In this document: piece after piece, positions 19,978 to 31,140 of the stretch
Position numbering within the stretch: position 1 is the stretch's first letter
How the letters are laid out: the number at the start of each line of letters is the position of its first letter
Source: Hypholoma sublateritium FD-334 SS-4
Lineage: Eukaryota > Basidiomycota > Agaricomycetes > Agaricales > Strophariaceae
Assembly (NCBI GenBank): GCA_000827495.1
Contig: KN817594.1
Span: 1 to 64,000, forward strand
Direction of reading: 5' to 3'
Length of the DNA stretch: 64,000 nt
Program-made: the position numbers and the translations under genes
Notes under the pieces: model-generated
What the model was told of the DNA's origin: nothing
Databases searched by the model: none
What the model saw: the letters and a program-made list of their open reading frames with translations, nothing else

Positions 19978-22900
19978 TTAATATTCCTCTCGCGGCTGCT
20001 TTTTCTTTTTTTGAAGCGATCTGTGAAGTTGATTAAGGCTGCGGGTACCGCGGAGAGCTTCAATCTGATTGACAGCTTGGACAGAGCTGCTGCCAGTCGC
20101 AACTAGCTCTTCGATACGCTGAATAAAAAAGGAGAAATTGGCCCAGATCTTCCGGGCCTTGTTCAAGAAGATATCAGTTATGCAGAAATATGTTTTTATA
20201 CACCAGTACTCACCCTATCATCCTTTGGTGGCCTCCACTGTGCGTATTTCCCTTTGTTTGTCTCCTTATTCTTCAGTGTACCCCAGCGAGCTTCAATGAG
20301 CCGAAGAGCCGGAAGACGTCCCACACCTTCAATAAAACTTCCTTCATCCCAGGCCTGCCAAAGATCCCCCGTATCATTGTACTCTCCGAGATTTCGGGGT
20401 GCGTAAACTTCCCACATTGCAACAGGATGCACCACTTTCTCGAGAATATGTTGCCAAGTGCTGTTGTAGAAGCTAGGAAACTGGGAGTCACGGAATGCGG
20501 TAGGTGGTGGGAGGATTGGGTCATGAAGAATCTTGACGACAGGGAGCTGGCTGTCTGGTGTCAAACGTAGAACATGGTACACCTTTCCCATGCGCTGAAA
20601 TATGGCAGGTAGGATTGGTGGATTACCATTTAACAATTGGTGCCGAAACGGGCTTGAAGTCACCGGGTTGGGCGCTAAACTTGGCTCACGCGATTGGGGC
20701 AGGGAGATTGTAAGCGGGATGGTGGCTGGAGTAGATGATGGTGGTGGTGATCCGTCATAATTGTGATCATGAATGGCGTCAAAATGCATTGGCTGAGATG
20801 ATGAGCCCGCACCCGGTGTGGAAGCAGGCACTTGCTGGAAGGTTTTGATGCGCTTCGAAGGCGAGAATGACTCGGTGCGTCGGGAAAGGACTTCGTGTGT
20901 ATTTAATGCGAGTTTCTGTATTTTCTGGAGTTGAACTGATAGTGTGGTAAATGCATTGCGAGTGGGTGCTTCATGAAACTCCCGGCTAATGGTGGAAATG
21001 GACGCTGTAGTGTTGGCTTCAACTTCAAGTAGCTTCTTCCAATCTCCGAGAAAAACCTGGGCCTCTGGAACATCATGTAAAATACGCAAACGCTTGACAA
21101 TTAATGAGCCTGGATAGGCATCATGAATTGCAGCGACAGTCTTTTTATAAAAAAATATAAATCAGGCCAATTGTCAATTTCAAATAGTTTAACAATACGT
21201 ACCCGCCAAAAGAAAGGTCGCAAAAATTGTAGAAGCTCAAGGAAACTAAAGGTCCCAGTGTTCGAATGACCTTCAACTCGGAGGCGAGTCATCAGTGCCT
21301 CGCAGAAGGGGAATATGCGGTGCTGAAGTGTTTCGGGCACTTCAACTTGCGCCCATGGTACATGATACATCTCGCCAACAGGAAATCCCGCAAGCGCAAT
21401 TACAGCCTATAATATGAGGTTAATTCCATTATATTACCCGCCGAACTTAATCTGTACTTACTGCTTTAGGTATTTTTGCTGCGTAAACTTCACGCCTTGT
21501 ATTTCCTTCCCAATGTCCAATAGCATCTACTTGATCTGCCGAAACCCTTCATTTGAAACATGTTATTAGGACATGTCCATAATATAAAATTATTAGTCAT
21601 ACCCCATTTCTTCCATAATTGTAGGAATAATGCGTCGAGCAAGATGTGCTTTCTTGGTTGACGTGATGCTGGTCTGATCAAGAAAGGCTTTGTACATGCG
21701 ACCTACAGCATCACCTGTGCTTGGTTGGTCCACTGTTTTTCCAAACAATACACGAACCTATTTAGAAGATTAATACGAATATAAATCACAAAACTGAATA
21801 TTCAATACCTGACGCCAAGTCTGCGGATGTGACCAATTCCATGTCGGGATGCGATGAACCAGATTTTCCTGATCAAACATGTAGTAAAGCATTATTGCCA
21901 GAGCGCCTACGGGGCATCGAAGGGGATTTTTATGGGGGAGAACGAAGCTGTGAGCAGGTTCTGTTTTCTGTATTGATTAAATTCAGCTCAAACATGTTTT
22001 TGGAGATTAATTTAATTATAGTCACCCCAGGACGGCTAGTTTTCGTCTCGTAATGAAGGGCCAAGACACCAGGAATACTCTGAATTATTGGGGAGACACT
22101 CCCATTGTGCAATTGATATTCTGGGACCCGAAGTGTGTACGGATGGATACATGCCATAGGAAGCGAGACAAGTTCATCACTGCGGTTGAGTGTCGAACAC
22201 TGCCACGTCCAGGAAAAATGTGACTTGATCACCGAAGGAACTGGATAGGCATATTAGTTCACAGATGTATTCCGTGTATAGATTAATTTTTACGGCGCAC
22301 CTTGAGATACATGTTGCATAATTGTATTGGTGACTTCTTCAAATTGATCCGGACGAAGCTCGGAGTCAAGAACTGTCCCTTTCGTGACGTCAAAGTCTTC
22401 ATGCCTTTAAACTAGATCAGAATAAAATATTCAATATATATTCAATGTGCTTACTCCAGCCGTAATCGCTGTGACTGTATCATAACTGCCTTGAAGAAAT
22501 CATCGGTGCGTGAAGTTTTAGCAGGCCGTGTGACTTTCAACTCCGGATTTTCATCTTCTTGACGTCGGCGCACTCTGCCTAGCATTGTCAAGGTTTTCTT
22601 GAGAGATGCCTATACATTAGATGAGCGTCGAAAATAAATAGAATCTATAGAAAATGAAGTACATACAGGAGATAGGCGCGCAGTTGTATCTTTACTGGTC
22701 CCATTCGGTTTAAACAGCTGTCGGCTTGCTTCGCGCTTCAGGTACTTGATCTGGTGATTGGCATCAACAATGTGATCCGGTATTTCGCCAGATTCGATGG
22801 CCGTGGAGACCCAAGACTATTATTCCTTAGTCAAATAAACTACAAAGAAATGAATTCTTACCTTCCACAGTTTGAGAACTGAATTTTCCGTCGCCTGCCC

Positions 22901-23647
22901 ACTCTTTCGACGTGTGTCAAAAATAAATTTGTCTACCCACGCCAATGCATCATGTGTCCGAGGTGTATCTACCACACCTAGATTGTGGACGTCCTCGGAA
23001 AGCTCATCATCATCGTCGCCCAGATTCTCGTCGCCTTGATCATACCCGGCCTCAAATGACCCTCGCATCATCTCGGCGTCAGCCTGAACTTGACGGCCGT
23101 CAATCTGCACAATTTGGATGCTTGGACCCGCATTCCCATCTGGCTGAGAGGGCGGGTCCTTCTCAGCAACCTGTGGCAATATATTCGCGTGCCTAAAACC
23201 AGGCTTTCGTGTGAGAGAAATACGCAAATAATGCAATGGTTTGATAGGCGCACATGTGATTTCCAGATAAGCGCCCAATCAAATCTGCCTTTATTCCACC
23301 TGTGCGAAGTCCCCGGGTGCGGCAGAGCTCCTTGAGCTCAATAACCTTCATGGCCGAGCTGTGTGGGGTGTTCTTTTAGCCATGCAAAAATAGGGAGAAA
23401 ATCTAGACGAGGGAAACTCACTATGCTGGGGCATCACTGGCGGTCTGGCGCGCATCATGGACTGGTGCGCTATTCTGGGCGGCGTGAGATTGCGTGGCCG
23501 TGAGCAAGCCTTCGAGAACCACATCAGCTACTTCTGTGTGAGACACGCATCCCGAGAAGCGAGAAGCTTACCGATGGCAGTATTCGGATTGGCGGCTGGG
23601 TACTGCGCGTTTAATAGAACAGGGTCGATGGGAATGTTGTGCTGCAT
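19978..23647 (-). CDS. Crypton-type tyrosine recombinase with SAP and GCR1_C domains
   Basis: Fourteen phase-consistent exons (23647-23572, 23533-23422, 23358-23254, 23192-22862, 22816-22667, 22609-22455, 22404-22301, 22240-22026, 21967-21809, 21757-21603, 21546-21462, 21406-21203, 21140-20214, 20157-19978) encode 985 residues without a lesion. Residues ~66-93 match a SAP DNA-binding motif (VIELKELCRTRGLRT then KADLIGRL). The tyrosine-recombinase core has Arg ~364 (LNRSDEL), His507-x-x-Arg510 (KKAHLARR), His532/Trp533 (GHWEGNT) and a candidate nucleophile Tyr542 (RREVY). Residues ~835-960 resemble GCR1_C (VAMWEVYAP then DLWQAWDEG), the DNA-binding module carried by fungal Cryptons. The family cuts and rejoins DNA through a tyrosine-linked intermediate. 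Calling it mobile is an inference: no element ends were defined. The SAP fusion is the unusual part. Confidence 0.85.
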
Positions 23648-23716
23648 GTTTAATGTATCTGTGTTGTGTGTTTAGAGTACAGATTACAGAAATAAACTAC
23701 GAGTACGGGCTAGCTT

Positions 23717-23756
23717 AAAAAAATTTGCGCGCCTGCGGCGCGCTTTCCTTTTTGAG
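23717..23756. repeat. GC hairpin flanked by A-tract and T-tract
   Basis: GCGCGC (23727-23732), loop CTGCG, GCGCGC (23738-23743), preceded by AAAAAAATTT and followed by TTTCCTTTTT, so the outer flanks also pair in part. It lies 70 bp upstream of the recombinase start codon. It could mark an element end, an intrinsic structural signal or a promoter feature. Confidence 0.5.
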
Positions 23757-25499
23757 ACTTCACCTTCGGTTCTGGGGGGTCACGCGAAGTCACAACTTTG
23801 CCCCGAAATGTTGTGAACGGCCCGCAGGTTCACAAGTCACATGTTGTGAACCGGGCCAAACAAGTTCGGCTGAGGTTCCTAGCTCTTGATGATGCCCGCG
23901 GCGCTCAGGTGGCATACTTATTTCGTTTAAATCAAGAAAATACGTTTAGTCACCTCTGGAAATTCCAGAATGATTCTCGTTTTCTATAGCATGGAACATA
24001 CGGGGAACAACAAAACTTGACGCTGCCAGCCTGAGTGAAAAGCGGCGTTTCTGCCAATAAACTGAAATAAACATAGTGGAGGGGCCGGACGAGTCAGAGT
24101 AGCCAGCATCATAATCTCCCTCGGTAATATGCGCCTCCTCTAGTCATGGGCTCTGGACGTGTTTTGAATTATTCTCATAAGTATTGAGAGAAATAAATAC
24201 ACGGCTTGGATTCTATCAAGCCCCGCCATTTTTGTCAGGGATCTCATATTCAGGAACCGCAATGCAGTCTGGACATGCGCTAGAACCCCGTAAAGGTCAA
24301 AAGCAACTATGAATGTTTGAAGATGTGCCCAAAACAGAAGCTGAAAAGTTTACTGCTTAAATACATGGAAGCGCCCAGTATGTACGCAGGAAAGGCGGGG
24401 ACAGGCAAGAATAATCCGGAGAGGACGACCGAAGGATGGATTATTCTAGTTTCTCCGAGTCGTTGAAATCCTGGGTTCCATTATTTGTATTTCTCGTACA
24501 TGTAAAATGTAAAAAGTACATATTTTGAACGTATTGAATATTCAGCGTTCAACGTCAACATTTATGTAAATGCTCCAATTTTCTTGAGAGCCAATCGGTA
24601 TGGCTCTTGGCTCGTATTCTGTGACTGGAAATAGATCCCCACTGGAGTTACCCTCTAGCCAGAAGCTATTATTGTCATACCATACTATCATATATACAAC
24701 ATATAAAGAATTTGCGTCGAGGCAGTATTGCTTGTATGCTCACCTTGGCATAAACAAGCCATCGCGCATGTACCCAACCGTCTGCTCTAAGTCGTCGACA
24801 GGAGGCCATTTGGCTTTCTATTGCTTATTTGAACCCAGGAACTAATTAGGCGCTCAATATGCGCCTGAAAACATATCAAGTGCCATTGAGCTGCCACTTT
24901 ACAACGTGCTTGGGTAGTGCGGTCGATATTCAACCTGGAGATAAACACGAAGCAGAGACCTCTCTCTCATTTGTTTATGTAGAAATTACAGACTACTTAC
25001 CTGAAAGACGTCGTGGATGTTATAATGATTCAATATTTTCTGGAGGATCTTCCAGAGTTTCAATCAAAGCTGTCCGTTGTAAAATCATGATCCCCGCTAC
25101 CTTAGGTAGTGGGTCTTATCGAGTGGACCCTTTTCAAAATTGGCGGGCGTTTTGAATTCTTCCTTTTATGGTGTATTTTTCTCGCAGTCACGTATCGGAT
25201 TTCTGAGTGCTGTGCCTCCAACTGCAAGATCTAGAACGCCCCGCGGGTGTTGTAGAGGCATTCAACCGAATCCTTATTGAGGGAAGTAGACAAGTACTTA
25301 GTAAAGCACTAATTATGGTATATTCCAAATAAAAAAGTAGAATAAGTATGCAATGGCCAGTGAATAGATCCACCGACAGGCCTGTGCAGTAATCTCCTCT
25401 AAATCTTTTCGTGATTTTCATTCTGGCTATATATTTTTTTCTTCTGCGATGTCGGGGGTCCAACTCATGTACCTTTCTAAGGCCCAAAACGGGGCGCAT

Positions 25500-25525
25500 C
25501 CCAGGCGTACGTTCGGACGCCTGGG
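25500..25525. repeat. 9-bp perfect inverted repeat (hairpin)
   Basis: CCCAGGCGT, 8-base loop, ACGCCTGGG. There is no associated gene or T-run. Function unknown. Confidence 0.5.
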
Positions 25526-25869
25526 CTGCGCCAGTTTAAATGGCGTACTTACATGATTTAGTATTTTGTGTTCTAGATGCAATTGAATTAAACACATAAT
25601 ATATGTACAGGGTGAATTGTAGGCTCGACTTCAGCCAACCATAAGTCGACCTTCCTGGAGCAATCTTCGAGCTTCAAGAGAGGAAATTGGGGGGTAGCGG
25701 GCTATGCCGGTGTCAGCCGGCCCTATGGCTTTATTTTGAAGTAGCGTTGAGAGATTAGATGAAGCGATGACGTCGGTAGCAGCGATCGTGATCTTGTCCG
25801 ATCACTGATCGCTTCCATTTTTTGCCTGAGCTGCACCTCCGTTCCGCCCACCACCACCAGCCAAGTTGC

Positions 25870-27252
25870 ATGTTCTTCTATATATCCTTCCTCCGCCCGC
25901 CGCCTGTACAGGCGGGGCCATACGGGACCGTCTCCATCACGCCGCAGATCTCAAACGACCTGCGCACCGACACGCTCGACACACCGCAGGACCTGTACTA
26001 CGCCTGGGCGCTGCACGCGCCGCTCCCGCGCAACACGAAAGCACCGCTCGTCACCAAGGCCGTCAAGTTCACGACGCTGCGCCCGGCGTCCGCGTACAAG
26101 GCGCTCGATATCCCCGTGCCGAACGGCGTGCGCGAAGGGCAGTATTGGCGCCTCGTGCTCACGGGCGCGCCGCCGGGAAATGACACGGGCACGGCGGCGG
26201 CCATTGCGCTCGGCGCGCGCGACGTCGGGCGCACGCCGTTCGCCGTGATGTCGATGCCCATCGCGTTCATCGGCCGCGGCTCGAAGGGCGCGGCGAAGCA
26301 GGAGATGATCGAGCGCACGTTCCTCGTGCCGTGCCGCCCGGACGGCGACGACCAGGGCACGAAGGCGCTCGCGGCGCTTAGCTTCCGCGAGAGCACGGCG
26401 TTCGACTTGGACAAGGTGCGTTTTATTTTGGCGGGCATGTGGTGGAAGCGCCGCTGATGCGCTGTAGCACGCAGAAAATCTGGGATAGCGGCATCGGGCT
26501 GAGCGCGTGGCTGGTGCATCTGTTTGAGAACCCGGGGGTGCCGGGCGGCAACTTGGAGAGGGAGCGGCTGCGCGATGCGCTGTTTGCAGAGGCGCCGCGG
26601 ACTATATTGGATCTGGGTTCGTGGATTCATTCTCTACATTTCCTGATATTTATCCTGCTTTAGGCGCCGGTATCGGAATGGCGGCTATCGCTCTGTCTGT
26701 GATGCGTTCTCGCCCGGTCTCTTCAGAGGAAGAAAAAGACCGCGTCCTCGCAACGGACGTCGGTACGTCTACCATATTTTCAGTACACTACGCCTGGCTT
26801 ATACACCTTTACAGAATCCGCCGTCCCTCTCCTTGAACGAAACATCGCTGCAAGTTCTGGGTACTACCAGTCCGCTACGCCCGAAGCACTCGTTCTCGAC
26901 TGGGACGACGAAGAGTTCCCTGACGCGATCAAAAACCTCGACGGATTTGATGCCATTCTGTGCGTACCCTGTCCCCCCAAAATAATTCGCCTGCTTATCA
27001 TAATTCAGCATGGCCGACGTCGCATACAACGTCTCCTCCTTCCCGAGCCTCACGCGCACGCTCAACAAGCTCGCGCGGCTGGGCTCAAAGTCACCAGCAA
27101 TCCTGCTCGGGTACAAGGAACGCGACCCGAGCGAGCGCACGTTCTGGGGAATGATGGCGGCGCTTGGATTCAAATTTGATAAAATTGGGGAGCGGGCGGG
27201 GGCAGGCGGGGAGCCGGTTGAGATTTGGCTAGGGCGCGTGTGCGAGGTGTGA
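25870..27252 (+). CDS. Class-I SAM-dependent methyltransferase, METTL21-like (Methyltransf_16 type)
   Basis: Five exons (25870-26415, 26475-26616, 26664-26762, 26815-26959, 27009-27252) give 391 residues. After a ~185-residue N-terminal extension the methyltransferase core reads KIWDSGIGLSAWLV, motif I ILDLGAGIGMAAIAL, LDWDDEEFP (motif II region) and ILMADVAYN (the D-x-x-Y substrate motif of the lysine methyltransferase group), then PSLTRTLNKL and LGYKERDPSE. By family it should transfer methyl from SAM to a protein lysine or related site; the substrate cannot be assigned. The frame extends 5' to 25822 only through a TTG, so the ATG at 25870 is used. Its promoter and first ~135 bp are duplicated in inverted orientation at 27.5-27.76 kb. 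Confidence 0.8.
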
Positions 27253-27439
27253 GTTGATGTGGGTTTTTCGGCATCTAGCCGCTATGACGAAAGGAATCTT
27301 TATGATGAGCAACTTTGTCTAGCGGGAAGGATATAAATTATACAGAGTCATTTCGATGAGTAGGACGAGGAAGACTATAGTCCATACGTGAAAAGGGAGT
27401 CGATTACGCGATATATATAAGTTATAGAAGACGATCGTG

Positions 27440-27762
27440 CCTCGAACCACTGTTCGCTGTAAGCGCACTTATGAACGACGCGCCGCGCCATATACTCGAA
27501 CACGCCCGCGGCGCCGAGGCGTAGTATAGGTCTCGTGGCGTGTCGAGGGTGTCGGTGCGCACGTCGTTCGAGATCTGTGAGATGGTGGAGACGGCCCTGC
27601 CTGCATGAGTGGCTAGCGGAGGAAGGATGTGTCGTAGGACATGTAATTTGGCAGGTGGTGGTGGGCGGAACGGAGGTGAAGCTCACGCAAAAAATGGAAG
27701 CGATCAGTGATCGGCGCTCGGCCACGATCATGATCGCTGCTACCGACGTCACTACTTCATCC
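27440..27762 (-). pseudogene. Chimeric pseudogene: methyltransferase 5' end joined to Rab C-terminal fragment
   Basis: On the minus strand, 27762-27517 aligns with 25758-26005: promoter GACGTCGGTAGCAGCGATC, leader GAGCTTCACCTCCGTTCCGC-like, and coding ISNDVRTDTLDTPRDLYYA against ISNDLRTDTLDTPQDLYYA. At ~27515 it switches to sequence matching the Rab gene near 16.98-17.03 kb (VFEYMARRVVHK against VFEYIARRVVQK; minus-strand GTGTTCGAGTATATGGCGCG). Reading frames do not agree through the join and the methyltransferase part carries indels, so no functional product is expected. Both parents are in this window, ~1.5 kb and ~10 kb away. Confidence 0.75.
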
Positions 27763-28193
27763 AAACTTCGTCTTATTCTCGGCAAACCCAAACCTTCAAA
27801 ATCACATTTTAAGAACCTCCCTCGGATTCATGGCTGCTTTTTTTATGACTCCAAAGTTCGAACCTGAAAACAGCCAATTCATTCAAGTCAGTAAATAACC
27901 CGAAATCTCTCTGAAAAAATAAATATGGTCTGCTCAGCTGCTGCTCAGGGTCTGCCACTTCGTGTTTTGTTCGTGTTTATCTCCTGAAGCCTGAGCGCCT
28001 AATTAGTTTTCGGGGCCAAATAAGCAACAGCAAGCCAAACTGGCGTAATGGCAACCGAGCTCGCGGCTCAGCAACCGCAACCGATATCTCTTGTTGCTGC
28101 ACTCCTCATCCACCCCAATTTGCCTTAGCTCTCGACGCTGGAAGTTACGTCAACGACTTTTGTCTCTGCGGCAACGTCCAAAGGCTTGCAGGG
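27763..28193. other. Intergenic
   Basis: About 430 bp, no credible frame. It presumably contains the promoter of the gene starting at 28194. Confidence 0.4.
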
Positions 28194-29551
28194 ATGCCAA
28201 AGATAGCATCGTCAAGCTCGCCTACAAAGACAGGCCCACCGAAAAGCCCGTCGAAGAGTCCACGGAAGAAGAAACTACAGCCTGACCATGAAGAGGATAG
28301 ATCGCAATGGCGACGTTCTAAAATAGGTGATGATGCCACGGTATGAGCCCACACACCTTGCAGGATTTTGATTTTGACCAACTATTCTGTTAGATAAATA
28401 AGACGGCTGCATGTGTGAATTATCATATTGGAGTCAACGCCTTAGCTGGGTTGACGTTCGAATCTGAGCAATACGTCTATAACTAGAGAATAATATTCCT
28501 AACAACCCAACTGCGCATGCAGGGCGGCCGTAAAAATCAAAGGCTCCGACACAATCACGCCTAAATATATGTACAAGGAGAAGGAAGTCGAAATGTGGGC
28601 TTGGGAAATACATGGGGGACCGATAGGATTTGAGAGAATGTAGGTCCTGCTATTTTTTTTGTGGCTTGGACACACTCGTGACCTTTCATCTAACGAATAC
28701 CAAGGCTTGACGATAAGGAAGCCAAATTCCGTGCGAAGCACGGCCCAGGAAAACCATTCCCTCGGCCAAGGTATTACCCTTCGAAAGCCACAGGAGGACC
28801 GATGATCTACGTTATTGACCCGGCAAGCCAACGGCATATCCCCGATCCTGAGACCTCAACCCCAGGGCGCATAAATATGAAGGCCGAATTTGCGCAGAAG
28901 AACGCAGAGTGGCTCTGGGATGCGATCAACAAGGCCATTCGCAACGAATGGGAGTTGTCCAGTGGGTGGGGCCGTGAGCCACGCGGAAAACCTCGCGAAG
29001 CTATCGTACAGGATGCTATGGAGCAGGTTGTTAATGGCGACTTGGAGTACCCTGAGCGCCCAGCATCGTCCCCTCCAGAGTCGACCTCGTTTTGCGGCCT
29101 ACGAACTACGCTTGCCGAGGCACCCATCCATGACCCTTCCCGTGCTGATGTTCCAGGAATCGAGATACACGACGACCATGTTACAGGGTGCCGGTCTGTT
29201 CATTGGCATTCGTCATATCTTGCCAAGGTTTATGCCTGCCTTACCAATGTTATTCTTGAGCACGGTTTGGACGGCTGGGCGCATGCGAGATGGCTTGTTT
29301 ATGACCAGGTGAGCATCCAAGCAATTAAATGGCACTGTTTCAACGCGAGGTTTTTATGCTATATATAATAGTATGTTCAATGCAAAATTGGAGGTCTGGG
29401 TTACCACTGGTCCGCTGACGACGAGCAATGGGCCTGGAGCGACACCGCCAGCTTCTGGTTGGACGGTGAATCCAGCGGAGAACTACTTCCAGTCAAAGAA
29501 TATGAGCCATATCAATTGGTACTCAAGAAAGTTGGCGCCCTTAAACATTGA
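28194..29551 (+). CDS. Unrecognised Trp-rich protein (multi-exon, 5' introns unresolved)
   Basis: A basic N-terminal exon starts at 28194 (SPSKSPRKKKLQPDHEEDR). An exon around 28531-28637 reads ITPKYMYKEKEVEMWAWEIHG and splices (donor GTAGGT, acceptor CCAAG ending at 28704) to LDDKEAKFRAKHGPGKPF, continuous through the ATG at 28802 to 29308. A last exon at 29372-29551 gives YVQCKIGGLGYHW then AWSDTASFW and ends at TGA. Junctions among the last three exons are in phase; joins between 28.3 and 28.53 kb are uncertain and an 81-bp exon near 28394-28474 is possible. No domain is recognised. The protein is rich in Trp, His and charged residues. Confidence 0.55.
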
Positions 29552-29733
29552 AATTTTCATCTAAACACTTTCTCCCTGTTATATGTAAGCATAGTTTGTC
29601 GCGTGAAAAGCCTCCTTACTACTCTTTATGCAGAAATCATGCCTTCTGTCTTGACGTTTCAAGCCTTGTTCTTCTTTTATGATTTATGAAAATAGCCAAT
29701 GACACTTCGAAGTTGATGTACCTATTCACCGCG

Positions 29734-30877
29734 TTATATATCGACGGCCTTCCAGCCATGCCAGATAACATAGTTCTTTCCAAGATCGTCGTTGGGGATG
29801 CGCCAGATCTCCCATCCAGGTATCTCGAGCCAACCTTGTATAAAGTCCCTCATGACATCCTCTGCGCGGAGTTCCGAGACGATCAGTACAGCCGTACGTC
29901 CAGGGATTGCCAAGTGTTCAATGGTGGCTAGAAACGGAGGGATGAGTACCGGATGGTAGAGACAGTCGACGACAAGCAGCAGATCAATGGGACGCTCTGC
30001 CGTGTTGTATATTTTTGTCCGCTGTGATGGGGAGGCAGACTCGACGGCTATCCAGTCGAGTTCCTCAACTGAGATATTAGATCTTTTCTCTGAGGCTTTC
30101 AGTTGAGCGCCAGAGGAGATGGGAAAGTTGTGTGCGACATTTTTCCGAATGAGAGGGATCAGAGGCGCAATGTCCGTAGCTGTGTAGTATCGGACGAGAG
30201 GTGAGAGGGCAACACTGAGAAGTCCGGTCCCAGCACTGGATAGATCTTGGGTGTCAGTGCCACAGCCTGATTTAAAAATGAGACTGCGCACCCGAGCTCA
30301 AGAACGTGATAGGCATGAAGGTTCTCGCGATCGAGAAGACTTGAATCTGACCCGGAATAGAACTGTTGGAGGATCATTTGGGCAAAGTCTATACTGAAGT
30401 GTGTCGGTAAAATAAATAGTCAATAAATAGTGAGTACATTTGACAGCGAAAATGAACAGACCTCGCTTTCCACACTACGCTTCCTGTGTCGCCCTTCCTG
30501 CTACGCAGCGCCGTTTTGTCTTGCATGAGCTCAATTTCGACGGTCTTTTCCGAGGCCCGGACAGCTTTGGGGACTTTCGTGTGCCGCCTTTTGGACGGAG
30601 CCGCAACGGGAGTCGACGGAGGCAGTGCATCCTTAATGACAAACTTGATTTCAAGGATATCTTTGTGCGAGTCGACGTATCCTAGTCCTCGAAATCCCGC
30701 TGTCGTATCATTTCCACTGTTGCGTTGTAGCTCTGAGTACAATATGAAAATCTGACTGTCAGAAATTAATCAATGCAACTTGACACTGGCAGGGAGAGGG
30801 AAAACAAGCACTTCTTCGTCCACGTCGGTGACTGGTTCGAACGCATCCGTGACAACAACCGGTCCCCTCGTAACCAT
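29734..30877 (-). CDS. Putative RKM5-like ribosomal lysine methyltransferase
   Basis: Exons on the minus strand: a start near 30877, a middle exon containing GFRGLGYVDSHKD and DTGSVVWKAS, then IDFAQMILQQFY to HVLELG, and a last exon from ~30243 with AGTGLLSVALSPLVRYYTATD down to the stop at 29734. Motif I (VLELGAGTGLLS) and LLVVDCLYHPVLIPPF (the D-x-L-Y-H motif) place it in the METTL21-type lysine methyltransferases. The segment GDTGSVVWKASIDFAQMIL followed by ATDIAPLIPLIRKN is the pattern I associate with yeast RKM5, which methylates ribosomal protein uL1. Two internal introns are in phase with consensus sites. The first intron (around 30731-30768) needs a weak donor and is uncertain. It is a neighbour of another methyltransferase of the same broad fold. 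Confidence 0.75.
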
Positions 30878-31140
30878 CCTGCGAAAATTATATCAGAAGC
30901 CGCAGCTCTACTGCATGAAGGACATGGTGGTGCGTGGTGCGATGGTAGTAGTGTTGGTAGTGGAGCGCTGGGAATTTGAAGGCGAAGAGGCAGCCTAGCC
31001 CAGTCGAGCCGAACAAAGCACATACAGATCCCATCACGTGTCACGGACATAATGCCGGAATGCAAAACCGGGGTTCCTCCTTCCCCTCCACGATATCCGC
31101 TTTTTTTGTATCCACCCACCCTCCCACGCGGCAGCTGGCG
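30878..31140. promoter_or_regulatory. Divergent promoter region, methyltransferase / RhoGAP
   Basis: 263 bp separate the inferred start codons of two divergent genes, so it must hold both promoters. It contains CCCATCACGTGTC (an E-box CACGTG near 31036) and pyrimidine-rich runs close to the RhoGAP start. No TATA box is evident. Confidence 0.5.

Larger units (their letters stand above)
23648..25757. other. Intergenic, upstream of the Crypton-type gene
   Basis: About 2.1 kb of mixed sequence with two strong hairpins (23717-23756 and 25500-25525, separate entries) and a CACAAGT repeat cluster near 23790-23850. Short frames such as 24600-24845 show no recognisable protein character. Confidence 0.5.

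Noticed and set aside
19978..23647. Starship captain (DUF3435 tyrosine recombinase)
   Set aside because: The GCR1_C C-terminus and Crypton-like core motifs fit Cryptons; Starship captains have a different architecture and are known from Pezizomycotina.
29372..29564. Separate small ORF starting at 29373
   Set aside because: The true frame is the last exon of the gene ending at 29551, in phase with a donor at 29308.
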